Assembly: GCF_000425705.1 (NCBI RefSeq)
Contig: NZ_AUDY01000008.1
Span: 372,001-436,000 of the forward strand
From: Halobacillus kuroshimensis DSM 18393
GTDB taxonomy: Bacteria > Bacillota > Bacilli > Bacillales > Halobacillaceae
Reading direction: 5' to 3'
DNA: 64,000 nucleotides
Shown here: positions 25,956 to 34,083 of the stretch, in pieces
How positions within the stretch are numbered: the stretch's first letter is position 1
How the letters are laid out: each line of letters starts with the position of its first letter
Notes under the pieces: generated by a model
Database searches by the model: none
Told to the model about the DNA's origin: nothing
Seen by the model: the letters and a program-made list of their open reading frames with translations, nothing else
Position numbers and translations under genes: made by a program

Positions 25956-26223
25956 GATAACCTCCTATGTCAATAGTAGAAATGATGTGTTTCCGGTGTT
26001 TCATTTTTTATTATAGAAGTCCTTGATGAGAAAAGAGAAGCAAACTGCTCAGAGTGATGTGTGGTTAAATCTTCCTATAGAAATATATGGGTGATTGTTC
26101 CTTCATATGTCTCTTTTGTTTTGTAATAAACTCCTTTATTGGTAAACTATGTTATTATTTTTGTAAGAATGATAAAAAAACCATTATTCACTATCGATTG
26201 GTATAAGAGAGAGGAGGGGTGCT

Positions 26224-26970
26224 GTGATATTGCATTCAATCATAGAAGGGGAGGGAGATCCTGCCGTTTTTCTTCACGCAGGGCTTCAGACCGGTGAGCA
26301 GGATTTTGTGGAACAGCGGCAATCGCTGAAATCTATCATGTGTGTCATTGCTCTGGATTTAAGAGGCCATGGAAAATCAAAAAGTGATGATCTGGGTCAT
26401 TATTTTGAAGCATGCGCGGAAGATATCAAGGATACGCTCGATCACTTAAAGCTGAAGCGCGCCCATCTCATCGGTGCCTCTATGGGAGCCTTAGCTTCGG
26501 TAGTCTTTGCGAAACGGTTTCCGGAGTATGTGGCTACGTTAACGGTGTCCGGGATCATGGCGGACAAGCCGGATCACTGGCTGGAAATCTATGAAAAAGA
26601 AGCGGCTTTTCAAAGACAGCTGCGTAATGATAAAGACATAAATCAACATTTCACAGAACTGCACGGACCAGGTTGGGTGAAGCTGCTGGACCTTGCACAG
26701 GATGAGAATTGGTATCCATTTTCTTACACAAAAGACTTGGACGGGGGAAGTATTCCTGTTCTTTGTATCGCCGGTGAAGAAAATGAGTTTGAAACAGCCA
26801 CTGTTTTGAAATATAAAAGAAATCATAAGCATGTTCACGGAGCGGTGGTCCCATTTGCCTCCCATTTGGTCCATCAGGAGAAGCCGGAGGAATTCAATCG
26901 TTTCCTCCATCAGTTTTTAGAAAGCTATCCGTTAAAAAGATTCCAAGAGGTGGATGGTTTAGGTTTATAG
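26224..26970 (+). CDS. Alpha/beta hydrolase
   Basis: This 248-residue cytoplasmic hydrolase has the nucleophile elbow GASMG (HLIGASMGALAS, near residue 85), an oxyanion region around FLHAGLQTG near residue 20, and a C-terminal histidine in FASHLVH. The start is GTG 26224 behind GAGGAGGGGTG. The substrate is unknown. It is followed by two very small membrane protein genes in the same direction. Confidence 0.8.
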   Translation: MILHSIIEGEGDPAVFLHAGLQTGEQDFVEQRQSLKSIMCVIALDLRGHGKSKSDDLGHYFEACAEDIKDTLDHLKLKRAHLIGASMGALASVVFAKRFPEYVATLTVSGIMADKPDHWLEIYEKEAAFQRQLRNDKDINQHFTELHGPGWVKLLDLAQDENWYPFSYTKDLDGGSIPVLCIAGEENEFETATVLKYKRNHKHVHGAVVPFASHLVHQEKPEEFNRFLHQFLESYPLKRFQEVDGLGL

Positions 26971-27000
26971 ATGATCCATCCATGGGAAAGGAAGTCCTTT

Positions 27001-27138
27001 ATGGGTTTAGTGCTTATTTTTATTATTATTGTAACGGCCATATCCATTGAACTGCAGCTGCGGAAATTGAATAAAACCAACGAACAGATTTTGAAACACC
27101 TTCAAGAAGGGAATAGAGAAGGAAAAGAACTTACGTAG
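27001..27138 (+). CDS. Small single-helix membrane protein (45 residues)
   Basis: GGAAAGGAAG lies 8 bases before the ATG. The product has one N-terminal transmembrane helix (LVLIFIIIVTAISI) and a charged amphipathic tail, LQLRKLNKTNEQILKHL, resembling many tiny membrane proteins of Bacillaceae. An in-frame ATG at 26971 lacks a ribosome site. The function is unknown. Confidence 0.6.
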   Translation: MGLVLIFIIIVTAISIELQLRKLNKTNEQILKHLQEGNREGKELT

Positions 27139-27182
27139 TCAGGCTTACAGGTAAAACCTATTCACAAAAAGGATGATGAATC

Positions 27183-27365
27183 ATGAGAAGGCTGCAGGCA
27201 GCAGCGCTTGTAGGACTGATCATCTGTCTTGTACTTTATCTGACAGGGTATAAGAACACCTTGATATACGAAATGGCTTTCTTCATTACTATCGGACTGA
27301 CACTATGGTGGACGGTGGTCAAATGGAAGTGGAGACGCAGAGAAGTAGAAAGAAACCGGACTTGA
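27183..27365 (+). CDS. Small two-helix membrane protein (60 residues)
   Basis: Two hydrophobic helices (about 7-22 and 29-47) are followed by a strongly basic tail. AAAAAGGATGATG precedes the ATG. It lies 44 bases after the other small membrane gene and its stop overlaps a terminator. No family is recognised. Confidence 0.65.
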   Translation: MRRLQAAALVGLIICLVLYLTGYKNTLIYEMAFFITIGLTLWWTVVKWKWRRREVERNRT

Positions 27366-27389
27366 TGGGTAATCAAGTCCGGTTTTTTC
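27353..27389. terminator. Bidirectional terminator
   Basis: Perfect stem AAACCGGACTTGA / TCAAGTCCGGTTT followed by T6. It overlaps the end of the small gene and serves the convergent symporter gene. Confidence 0.9.
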
Positions 27390-28620
27390 ATGCTGCCTTG
27401 TCAGCATTCTTTTCTTTTTTATCAACGACGGCGGATCCGACGATATCACCAAGCACGTTGGAGGCTGTGCCGGCCATGCCGATCAGTACATCCACGCCGG
27501 CGATGAGGGCGACAATTTCAAGCGGCAGGTTGAACATCGTCAATACTGCAGACAAGGTGACGAGCCCAGCCGCCGGGATGCCTGCTGTTCCGATGGAAAG
27601 CAGCGTGCCGACAGCGACGATCGTAATAAAATCGACCGCAGAGAGATCGAGCCCAGTAATGTTAGCGGCAAAGACGATGGAAACCCCCATGCGCAGTGCG
27701 CCTCCATCGGAATTGAATACCGCTCCGATCGGGAGGGAGAAGTGGGCGGTTCGTTCGGATATGCCTGCTTTTTTAGCCGCTTCAACCGCCACCGGCAGGG
27801 ATGCAATACTGCTGGAAGTGAAAAAGGCGGTCACGTAGGCATCTTTTGTACGGCTGAAAAATTGTCGGATGTTCACTTTGGCATACATCAGAAAACCGGT
27901 ATAGACGAAAATCCAGAGAAGTGCGACGCCTAAATAGAAAACACCGGTAAAGGCGAACAGAGACTGGAAGGTTTCCCATCCTTGTGTGGCAAATGTAGAA
28001 GCTCCAATAGCAAAAATACCGATGGGTGCATAAAGCAGGATTCCTTTTAACAGAAGGAAAAACATTTCATTAGCGGCACGGAAAAAGCGGTATAGAAGAT
28101 CACCGTATTCCTTATGCTCTTCTGTTCCACGGAAACGCATCATCGACAACGTCAACCCGATGATGACAGCGAGGAAAAGGATGCCCATCAGTTCACCTGA
28201 GGAGAACGCCTGGAACAAGTTGTTCGGGACGATATTCAGCAATACATCAGAGAATTCCGGTGTCTCCGGCTTCTCAACATCAGCAGCAGGGAGGGTGAGG
28301 CCTGTGCCCGGGTTGATCCAAAGCGCAAGTCCGACCCCGATTAAAACAGCGGCCGCTGTCGTTATGCCGTAATAGCCGAGCAGCTTACCACCAAGCCGGC
28401 CGAGGTGTTTCGGACTGATTTCATATATAGCCAGCACGACGGTCAGGAAAATGACGGGAACGGCGATCAGATTGAGCAGATTGATAAGGATGGTTCCCAG
28501 CGGCTGGACGATTTCCATCTTCGGTCCGACCACAATACCTGCTGTAATACCAAGGACGAATCCAATGGTCATTTTTAATAGAAAAGAAGAATGTTTGTAT
28601 AACTGCCAGATTTTTTTCAT
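27388..28620 (-). CDS. DAACS-family sodium/proton:carboxylate or amino-acid symporter (GltP/DctA-like)
   Basis: This 410-residue membrane carrier has the family hairpin FFTSSSIASLPVA (HP1) and the unwound helix segment FNSDGGALRMG. In helix 8 it reads DVLIGMAGTASNVLGD, where aspartate transporters have DAILDMGRTMVNVTGD. The amino-group-binding Asp and the carboxylate-binding Arg are therefore both Gly, while the conserved Asn is kept. A substrate other than glutamate or aspartate is likely. Start 28620 follows GAAAGGGG. Confidence 0.87.
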   Translation of the reverse strand: MKKIWQLYKHSSFLLKMTIGFVLGITAGIVVGPKMEIVQPLGTILINLLNLIAVPVIFLTVVLAIYEISPKHLGRLGGKLLGYYGITTAAAVLIGVGLALWINPGTGLTLPAADVEKPETPEFSDVLLNIVPNNLFQAFSSGELMGILFLAVIIGLTLSMMRFRGTEEHKEYGDLLYRFFRAANEMFFLLLKGILLYAPIGIFAIGASTFATQGWETFQSLFAFTGVFYLGVALLWIFVYTGFLMYAKVNIRQFFSRTKDAYVTAFFTSSSIASLPVAVEAAKKAGISERTAHFSLPIGAVFNSDGGALRMGVSIVFAANITGLDLSAVDFITIVAVGTLLSIGTAGIPAAGLVTLSAVLTMFNLPLEIVALIAGVDVLIGMAGTASNVLGDIVGSAVVDKKEKNADKAA

Positions 28621-28752
28621 AGGTTACCCCTTTCTTTCTTGTACAAAAGTACATTATAACAGCAACTCATCCAATCAGGTAATCATTCATCCTTGAAAGA
28701 CTGAAACCCATATATTTTCTAAGACGTACAAGAAATGGAAAGGGGAGTTTTC

Positions 28753-29565
28753 ATGATTGCTGATATGTATAAAAGAAGAGAGCGGACCGGGTACAGTTTT
28801 TTAATCCTGGTGCTGCTTATGATGGCTGGTTGGTTTATTTTTATGAGACCTTCAGGAAAAGAAGAGTGGATGGAAACGGGATTCTTTCTCTTTCCGATCC
28901 TCCTCCTGATTTTCATTTCGCTTTCAAGCCGGAGGAAATACAACAAAGTCAAAAATATGGAGATAGAAGATTCCACTCGTTCTTTAAAGGAGCTGGATCA
29001 TCTTGTTATCCAGCCGGATGCAGGCCTGTACCCGAGGCTTCTCGCTTTTGAGAAAAACGGAGCGTATGTAGGAATGTTGAAAGTGGATAACCTGCCATGG
29101 TGGAGCCGCCTGCTCGTTGCCTTCCGTTCCTCTTTCCTGTCTTTTATTCCCTGCACCTTTCGTTTTTACTCCAATGAAGGAATACCGTTGTTTTCCCTGC
29201 ATAGGAAAGGGTTTAAGGAAACAGTGGTGGAGATTGATAATGAGGGCGAGGAAAAGGTGGGCTCTTACATACAAAAGGAATTCAAAAGCCTTATCCATAT
29301 GAAGGGGATGGTAAAGAATTCACTGGGGGAGGAGGTCTTACGCGTGCAGGCTTCCGGGTTATCCGGGGATTTCACACTCAAGGATGAGACCGGTCACACC
29401 TGGGCCCATTTTTATAACGGACGCTTTCCTGTCGAATATACACGTATATTCCGTGATATAGACAATGATATTGTAGAGTTATCGGATACGCTGACAAAGG
29501 AAAACAAGACACTGCTGCTTGGAACAATCGGCTTTTTATTCATCGAGCGCAGTCTTCGTAGATAA
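28753..29565 (+). CDS. Membrane-anchored tubby-like/LURP-fold protein, unknown function
   Basis: The start at 28753 is chosen for GGAAAGGGGAG upstream; an ATG at 28735 overlaps that site. The 270-residue product has two N-terminal hydrophobic segments (about 15-32 and 41-58). A beta-rich domain follows, ending in a hydrophobic helix (TLLLGTIGFLFIE). The pattern of strands and terminal helix resembles tubby-like/scramblase-fold (LURP-one) proteins. The protein at 31915 has the same layout without the N-terminal helices. The function is unknown. Confidence 0.6.
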   Translation: MIADMYKRRERTGYSFLILVLLMMAGWFIFMRPSGKEEWMETGFFLFPILLLIFISLSSRRKYNKVKNMEIEDSTRSLKELDHLVIQPDAGLYPRLLAFEKNGAYVGMLKVDNLPWWSRLLVAFRSSFLSFIPCTFRFYSNEGIPLFSLHRKGFKETVVEIDNEGEEKVGSYIQKEFKSLIHMKGMVKNSLGEEVLRVQASGLSGDFTLKDETGHTWAHFYNGRFPVEYTRIFRDIDNDIVELSDTLTKENKTLLLGTIGFLFIERSLRR

Positions 29566-29729
29566 AACGCTTTCGTGCTGTAAATTAAGAAAATAGAAGG
29601 AGATTCTTTGATTTCTGCCTCCTGCGAATGACTCCTCTGTTCTTTATAACACATCGGGGTTTTTCGTTCCTTAGTCCTGTGGATAGAGGGAAAAAGAAAA
29701 GGGTAAGATATTTTAGTTTCTTTTAAATT

Positions 29730-29758
29730 TTGCAAATATTCATTGGAACTTATATACT
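29730..29758 (+). promoter_or_regulatory. Promoter of the YfcC-type transporter gene
   Basis: TTGCAA (29730-29735) and TATACT (29753-29758) with 17-base spacing. Confidence 0.55.
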
Positions 29759-29811
29759 ATACAACATCCATTTTAGGAAATCTTTACGTTTCATAGGCAG
29801 GAAAAAGAAAC

Positions 29812-29829
29812 TATGAATACATATTCAGG
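29812..29829 (+). promoter_or_regulatory. Candidate ARG box (ArgR/AhrC operator)
   Basis: TATGAATACATATTCAGG matches 14 of 18 positions of the ARG-box consensus CATGAATAAAAATTCAAG as I recall it. It lies about 50 bases after the -10 box and just before the ribosome site. A weaker half-site (AATGAATATTTGC, minus strand) overlaps the -35 box. Confidence 0.5.
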
Positions 29830-29844
29830 AGGATTGTATCGTAT

Positions 29845-31260
29845 ATGAGTGTACCAGCAGAGAAGACAGAGATGCAGCATGAGAAAAAACGTCGGTGGGA
29901 GATGCCGGATACGTACGTCATTTTATTTGCAGTTCTCCTTGCTGCAGCCATTGCTACCTATTTCGTCCCCGCCGGAACGTTTGAGCGGGAAACGGTCGAT
30001 GGGGTGGAACGTGTGGTCCCGGGCACCTTTAGTGGCGCTGACGGATCACCCGCCGGATTTATGGACATTTTCATGGCGCTTCAGGAAGGAATGATCCAGT
30101 CCGCCGGGATGATCTTTTTAGTCCTGTTTGCCGGTGGAGCCTTTGAAGTTGTTGAACGTTCAGGCGCGGTCAAGGGAGGAATTCTGAGAGCGGTCCATTT
30201 GACCCGGGGGAAAGAGTTCTGGCTCATCGCAGTTGTCTCCACATTATTTGCCATCGGTGGAGCGGTCGGTGTGATTGCGAACGCGGTCATACCATTTGTA
30301 GCGATCGGAGTCATTATTGCCAGGGCGTTGAAGCTCGATGCGATTGTCGCCGTATCGATTACGTTCGGAGCGACGTTTGCCGGGTTTAACGTAGGTTTCC
30401 TCAACCCTTACACCGTCGGTATTGCTCAGTCGATTGCTGAAATTCCGTTGTTTTCCGGCATGGCGCTGAGAATGACTGCGTTCGTCGTGATTGTCGGGGT
30501 GACCATTGCTTATACGTGGAGATATGCGAAAAAGTTGCTACAGGATCCGTCGAAAAGCTTGATGGGTGTTTTGGATGAAGGGGAGGAAAACGGAGGATTG
30601 AAAGCACCGTTCACCACCCGCCATAAATGGCTGCTTGGTTTTGTCGGGGCTTGCCTTGCCTTTTTCATTTACGCTACGATCCAGTTTTCCTGGACGATCA
30701 ATCATATGTCCGCCTTCTTTATCGTCATCGGTCTTGGAGCGGGAATCATCGCTGGTATGGATTACAATAAACTGGCGCTGACGTTTCTCGATGGGTGTCA
30801 GAAGCTGGTATACGGCGCTCTGATCATCGGTGTCGCCCGGGCCGTCCTCATTGTGATGGAGAACGCGAAGATCCTTGATACAGCCGTACACGCCCTGTCG
30901 GTTCCACTGCAGGAACTCACCCCCGTCACAGCTGCGCTCGGCATGTTTGCGGCGAACGGGGTCCTGAACTTTCTTGTCCCATCCGGAAGCGGTCAGGCGA
31001 TGATTGCCATGCCGATTCTATCCCCGCTTGCGGATATGGTCGGGATTACCCGCCAGGTCGCCGTTCAAGCGTATCAATTTGGAGACGGTTTTACGAACAG
31101 TATCTTCCCAACATCCGGTCCGCTGATGGCGAGTCTGGCCGTTGCGGGAGTCCCGTGGATCAAGTGGGCGAAATGGATGCTTCCTCTGATGCTGGTCTGG
31201 GTCGTCATTGCTGTCGTGATGCTCTCCATCGGGGTTGTCATCAACTGGGGACCTGTATGA
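29845..31260 (+). CDS. YfcC-family transporter (DcuC/ArcD-like superfamily)
   Basis: This 471-residue membrane protein has about 12 hydrophobic segments. The N-terminal YVILFAVLLAAAIATYFVPAG with GTFERE, and the repeats GFNVGFLNPYTVG and FLVPSGSGQAMIAMPILSPL, are hallmarks of the YfcC family, whose members include C4-dicarboxylate, arginine/ornithine and peptide-like carriers. The upstream ARG box points to arginine or ornithine as cargo; this is inference. The nearest ribosome site (AGGAGG) is 12 bases from the ATG, slightly long. Confidence 0.8.
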   Translation: MSVPAEKTEMQHEKKRRWEMPDTYVILFAVLLAAAIATYFVPAGTFERETVDGVERVVPGTFSGADGSPAGFMDIFMALQEGMIQSAGMIFLVLFAGGAFEVVERSGAVKGGILRAVHLTRGKEFWLIAVVSTLFAIGGAVGVIANAVIPFVAIGVIIARALKLDAIVAVSITFGATFAGFNVGFLNPYTVGIAQSIAEIPLFSGMALRMTAFVVIVGVTIAYTWRYAKKLLQDPSKSLMGVLDEGEENGGLKAPFTTRHKWLLGFVGACLAFFIYATIQFSWTINHMSAFFIVIGLGAGIIAGMDYNKLALTFLDGCQKLVYGALIIGVARAVLIVMENAKILDTAVHALSVPLQELTPVTAALGMFAANGVLNFLVPSGSGQAMIAMPILSPLADMVGITRQVAVQAYQFGDGFTNSIFPTSGPLMASLAVAGVPWIKWAKWMLPLMLVWVVIAVVMLSIGVVINWGPV

Positions 31261-31306
31261 TCACGGGATTTTGAAAAGGAATTTCTCTTCTTCATGTCGA
31301 ATAAAT

Positions 31307-31339
31307 AAAAGAGCAGGACGACCTTGTCCTGCTCTTTTA
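31307..31339 (+). terminator. Terminator after the YfcC-type gene
   Basis: Perfect 13-bp stem AAAAGAGCAGGAC / GTCCTGCTCTTTT with a 5-base loop. Confidence 0.85.
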
Positions 31340-31371
31340 GAAACTCAAGTATGATGGAGGAGGAATGCATC

Positions 31372-31590
31372 ATGTCCGGCGTATTTTCTATGGAACAGAC
31401 GGTTGATGTACTAAAAAATAAGGGGCTGTCCAATCGGGATATTCTCTCCAACGTCGACAGCAGTCACTTTCCATTTGAACAGGAAGATATCGTTATGGCC
31501 TTCATTGATCTGCAGATTGAGTGCTCTTCAGACGAAGATTATGACAAGCTTGTGAACTACTTATATGGGTTTAAAAACAACGCCTCCTAA
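31372..31590 (+). CDS. Small acidic protein (72 residues), unknown function
   Basis: The start at 31372 is chosen because GGAGGAGGA lies 8 bases upstream. The product is soluble and acidic, with the motifs MEQTVDVLKNKGLSNRDIL and VMAFIDLQIECSSDEDYDKL. It may be a helical DNA-binding or anti-regulator type protein. No family is recognised with confidence. A terminator follows, so the gene stands alone. Confidence 0.6.
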   Translation: MSGVFSMEQTVDVLKNKGLSNRDILSNVDSSHFPFEQEDIVMAFIDLQIECSSDEDYDKLVNYLYGFKNNAS

Positions 31591-31595
31591 CTTCA

Positions 31596-31624
31596 GCCTC
31601 CGGCACCTGCTGCCGGGGGTTTTC
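31596..31624 (+). terminator. Terminator after the small acidic protein gene
   Basis: Stem GCCTCCGGCA / TGCCGGGGGT with CCTGC loop and TTTT after it. Confidence 0.75.
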
Positions 31625-31705
31625 CTATGCCATTTATGAAAACTCAAGTTGAGGGTGTGGTATTTTTTTGAAATAATGGATAGGTCCGATCCAGGAGGTG
31701 TCATC

Positions 31706-31888
31706 GTGAAGGAATATTTCCGATTCTTTATATGGATGATCGTTGGTCTGACGATCTTCCAGGTTCTTTTTTCAACGTTTGAGGACGGCTGGATGGAGAT
31801 TGCAGGGACAGCTGTTGCTGCCACCTTCTTCAAGTGGGCCATCGATAATTTCATGAAGGATCGAAAGAAAACATCAGAGAATCATTAA
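31706..31888 (+). CDS. Small membrane protein (60 residues), unknown function
   Basis: GTG 31706 is placed correctly behind CAGGAGGTGTC; longer in-frame starts lack such a site. The protein has one strong hydrophobic helix (FFIWMIVGLTIFQVLF) and a second moderately hydrophobic one (IAGTAVAATFFKWAI), then a basic tail. The next gene follows after 26 bases and may be co-transcribed. Confidence 0.65.
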   Translation: MKEYFRFFIWMIVGLTIFQVLFSTFEDGWMEIAGTAVAATFFKWAIDNFMKDRKKTSENH

Positions 31889-31914
31889 AAGAGAAGGAAA
31901 GAAGTGATCATTCA

Positions 31915-32508
31915 GTGTATACCGTCCACAGCAAACTGGAAGTAAAGCCACAATCTCTCTATAAAAGTCAGAAGCAGCAGTTTTCGATTCGGGCAGGTGG
32001 AGCGCTCATCGGTATGATTGAAGAAACAGCTGAGTCGGCGTCCAGCTGGAAGGATCAGCTGCTTCAATGGGTCAGCTTACATTTTCTATCCAGTAAGCAT
32101 TTTAGTATGACCAATCCTAAAGCTGAGCCTGTGGCTGCCTTTCGTAAAAAAAGAGGACTAAATCAGCAGGTCGATATTTTTGGCCAGGATGGGAAGCGGG
32201 TGGCCGTCCTTGAGCAGAAATTAAAATTCAGTTCGCAACGGTTGAGCATCCGGGATACAGCGGGCAGGCTGCTCCTTTCGGCGGAGGGAAAGAATGGATC
32301 ACTGGATTTTGTGGTATATGAAGAAGATGACCCTTCCTCAAAGCTCTCGACTATCAAAAAGCGGTCGATTCCATATCCGACAACAAAGGAAGCTTTAGCG
32401 TCCATGGATCACTATGAGGTTGTCAACCGTAGTGATTTGTCAGAGTTTCAACAGCTGTTGATCCTCATGATCCCTGTTATCGTCTTTGATCAGTTACATA
32501 ATGCTTGA
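31915..32508 (+). CDS. Tubby-like/LURP-fold protein, unknown function
   Basis: GTG 31915 is preceded by GAAGGAAAGAAGTGATC. The 197-residue product is rich in beta strands and ends with a hydrophobic helix (QQLLILMIPVIVFDQL), the layout of tubby-like/scramblase-fold proteins. Segments such as FRKKRGLNQQVDIFGQDGKR and SAEGKNGSLDFVVYEEDD align in order with the C-terminal domain of the protein at 28753. It could bind lipid or act at the membrane surface. Confidence 0.6.
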   Translation: MYTVHSKLEVKPQSLYKSQKQQFSIRAGGALIGMIEETAESASSWKDQLLQWVSLHFLSSKHFSMTNPKAEPVAAFRKKRGLNQQVDIFGQDGKRVAVLEQKLKFSSQRLSIRDTAGRLLLSAEGKNGSLDFVVYEEDDPSSKLSTIKKRSIPYPTTKEALASMDHYEVVNRSDLSEFQQLLILMIPVIVFDQLHNA

Positions 32509-32555
32509 AAGGTACTTGGAGTCCGAATCTATAAATCTGTCAGGAGGGTGTATAT

Positions 32556-32657
32556 ATGTACGGGTTTGAGCATGTCCCTCAATGGTACTATTGGAGTGCG
32601 AGCGTTGTCTTCATTCTTTTCTTTTTTATAGCGAAGTGGTGGTTGGATAGAGATTAG
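32556..32657 (+). CDS. Tiny single-helix membrane protein (33 residues)
   Basis: CAGGAGGGTG lies 7 bases before the ATG, and the product has one central helix (VVFILFFFIAKWW) between an aromatic N terminus (YGFEHVPQWYYW) and a short charged end. The strong ribosome site and clean single-span design support a real small protein. It is followed 10 bases later by the phosphotransferase gene. Confidence 0.6.
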   Translation: MYGFEHVPQWYYWSASVVFILFFFIAKWWLDRD

Positions 32658-32667
32658 AGGTGGGTTT

Positions 32668-33447
32668 ATGACAGAACAACAAGGTGAAGAGAGGCTGACG
32701 GGTGGTAATGTAACAAGCGTCTACCGATCTGGAGATACGGTTCGACGGGAAAGAAAGTCTGGGAGCGCCCGAATTCAGCAGCTGTTGAATCACTTAGAAG
32801 AGAAAGGCTATTCCTATGCGCCGAAATTTTTAGGAATGGATGAGCAGGGACGTGAAGTTTTATCGTACATATGGGGCGAAGCCGGGAACTATCCGTTGAA
32901 AAAATACATGTTGTCGGACAATGTGTTAGCTGATATCGCGAATATGCTCCGTCACTATCATGAAACGGTCAGCGATTTCCCTTTCTCTGATGAATGGGAG
33001 TCATTGGATGGTACGCCGGATCAGAGAGAAGTGGTCTGCCATAATGATTTTGCTGTGTACAATATTATTTTTAACGATGAGAAACCGGTGGGGATCATTG
33101 ATTTTGATGTCGCTGCCCCCGGACCTAAAATATGGGACGTGGCCTATACGCTTTATACGTGCGTTCCTTTAAGCCGATTCTCTTATACGGAAGCCGGGAA
33201 GATGATAGCGGATGATGAGCGGATTAAACAGAGAATAGAATTATTCTTTAATGCCTATCATTTAGAGAAATTGGATAAGGACCTAATGAAGCTGGTCGTG
33301 TTGCGACTGCAAGCATTATGTGAAACGATGACGCGAAAAGCGTCTGAAGGTGATCGTGCATTCCAAGGAATGATTAAGGAAGGACATCTCGATCATTATC
33401 AAAAAGACATCGCATTTATTCAAACATATGGACATGCCTGGGTTTGA
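32668..33447 (+). CDS. APH-family phosphotransferase
   Basis: This 259-residue kinase-like protein has the aminoglycoside/choline kinase catalytic loop VVCHNDFAVYNIIF (near residue 127) and the magnesium motif GIIDFDVAAPG (near residue 150). The N-terminal lysine- and arginine-rich region around TVRRERKSGS would hold the ATP lobe. The substrate is unknown; resistance should not be assumed. It has a normal AGAGGTGGG site. Confidence 0.82.
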   Translation: MTEQQGEERLTGGNVTSVYRSGDTVRRERKSGSARIQQLLNHLEEKGYSYAPKFLGMDEQGREVLSYIWGEAGNYPLKKYMLSDNVLADIANMLRHYHETVSDFPFSDEWESLDGTPDQREVVCHNDFAVYNIIFNDEKPVGIIDFDVAAPGPKIWDVAYTLYTCVPLSRFSYTEAGKMIADDERIKQRIELFFNAYHLEKLDKDLMKLVVLRLQALCETMTRKASEGDRAFQGMIKEGHLDHYQKDIAFIQTYGHAWV

Positions 33448-33471
33448 AGGGTAAGAAAGGGGGAGAGAGTC

Positions 33472-34017
33472 ATGCTTTCTATAAACGTGGATGAGCAAAC
33501 CAACCTCAGGCTGCTGCATTCTTTAGATAAGGCTGAGCTCTTCCATCTTGTTGATTCCTCAAGGGGCCATTTGCGGCGGTGGCTCCCATGGGTGGACGCT
33601 GTGGAAAACCCTGGGCACTCTCTGGAATTTATCGAAAGCTCGCTTCAACAGTATGCAGAGAACAACGGTTTTCAGGCAGGAATCATCTATAAAGGAGAGC
33701 TGGCAGGGGTCATTGGTCTGCATGGCGTCGACTGGCATCACAAATCCACATCCATTGGTTATTGGATGGGCGAGCCTTTTTGTGGGAAGGGTCTGATGAC
33801 AGCCGCCTGCCGGGAAGTCGTACGTCACTGCTTCCAAACGCTGAGGTTGAACCGTATTGAACTCCGGGTGGCTGTTGGAAATGAAAGCAGTTCAACCATT
33901 CCCCGCCGGCTCGGTTTTGCATATGAAGGACGGATCCGGGAGGCAGAGATGCTAGGGAAGACGTACGTGGATCATGATGTATTTGGACTGTTGGAATCAG
34001 AGTCTGAGTTTGCATAA
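33472..34017 (+). CDS. GNAT acetyltransferase, RimJ/RimL/YdaF type
   Basis: The 181-residue acetyltransferase resembles B. subtilis YdaF (ribosomal-protein-serine acetyltransferase). IGYWMGEPFCGKGLMTAACR contains the acetyl-CoA loop, and LNRIELRVAVGNESSSTIPRRLGF is the usual RimJ/RimL beta-strand and helix. The N-terminal INVDEQTNLRLL matches the family beginning. AAAGGGGGAGAG precedes the ATG. The natural substrate is not predictable. Confidence 0.83.
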   Translation: MLSINVDEQTNLRLLHSLDKAELFHLVDSSRGHLRRWLPWVDAVENPGHSLEFIESSLQQYAENNGFQAGIIYKGELAGVIGLHGVDWHHKSTSIGYWMGEPFCGKGLMTAACREVVRHCFQTLRLNRIELRVAVGNESSSTIPRRLGFAYEGRIREAEMLGKTYVDHDVFGLLESESEFA

Positions 34018-34083
34018 ATACTGGTATTCATGCAAAGCAAAAGGCGCTCATGGTACGATAGGGGATAGACAGGAGGAAGAACG

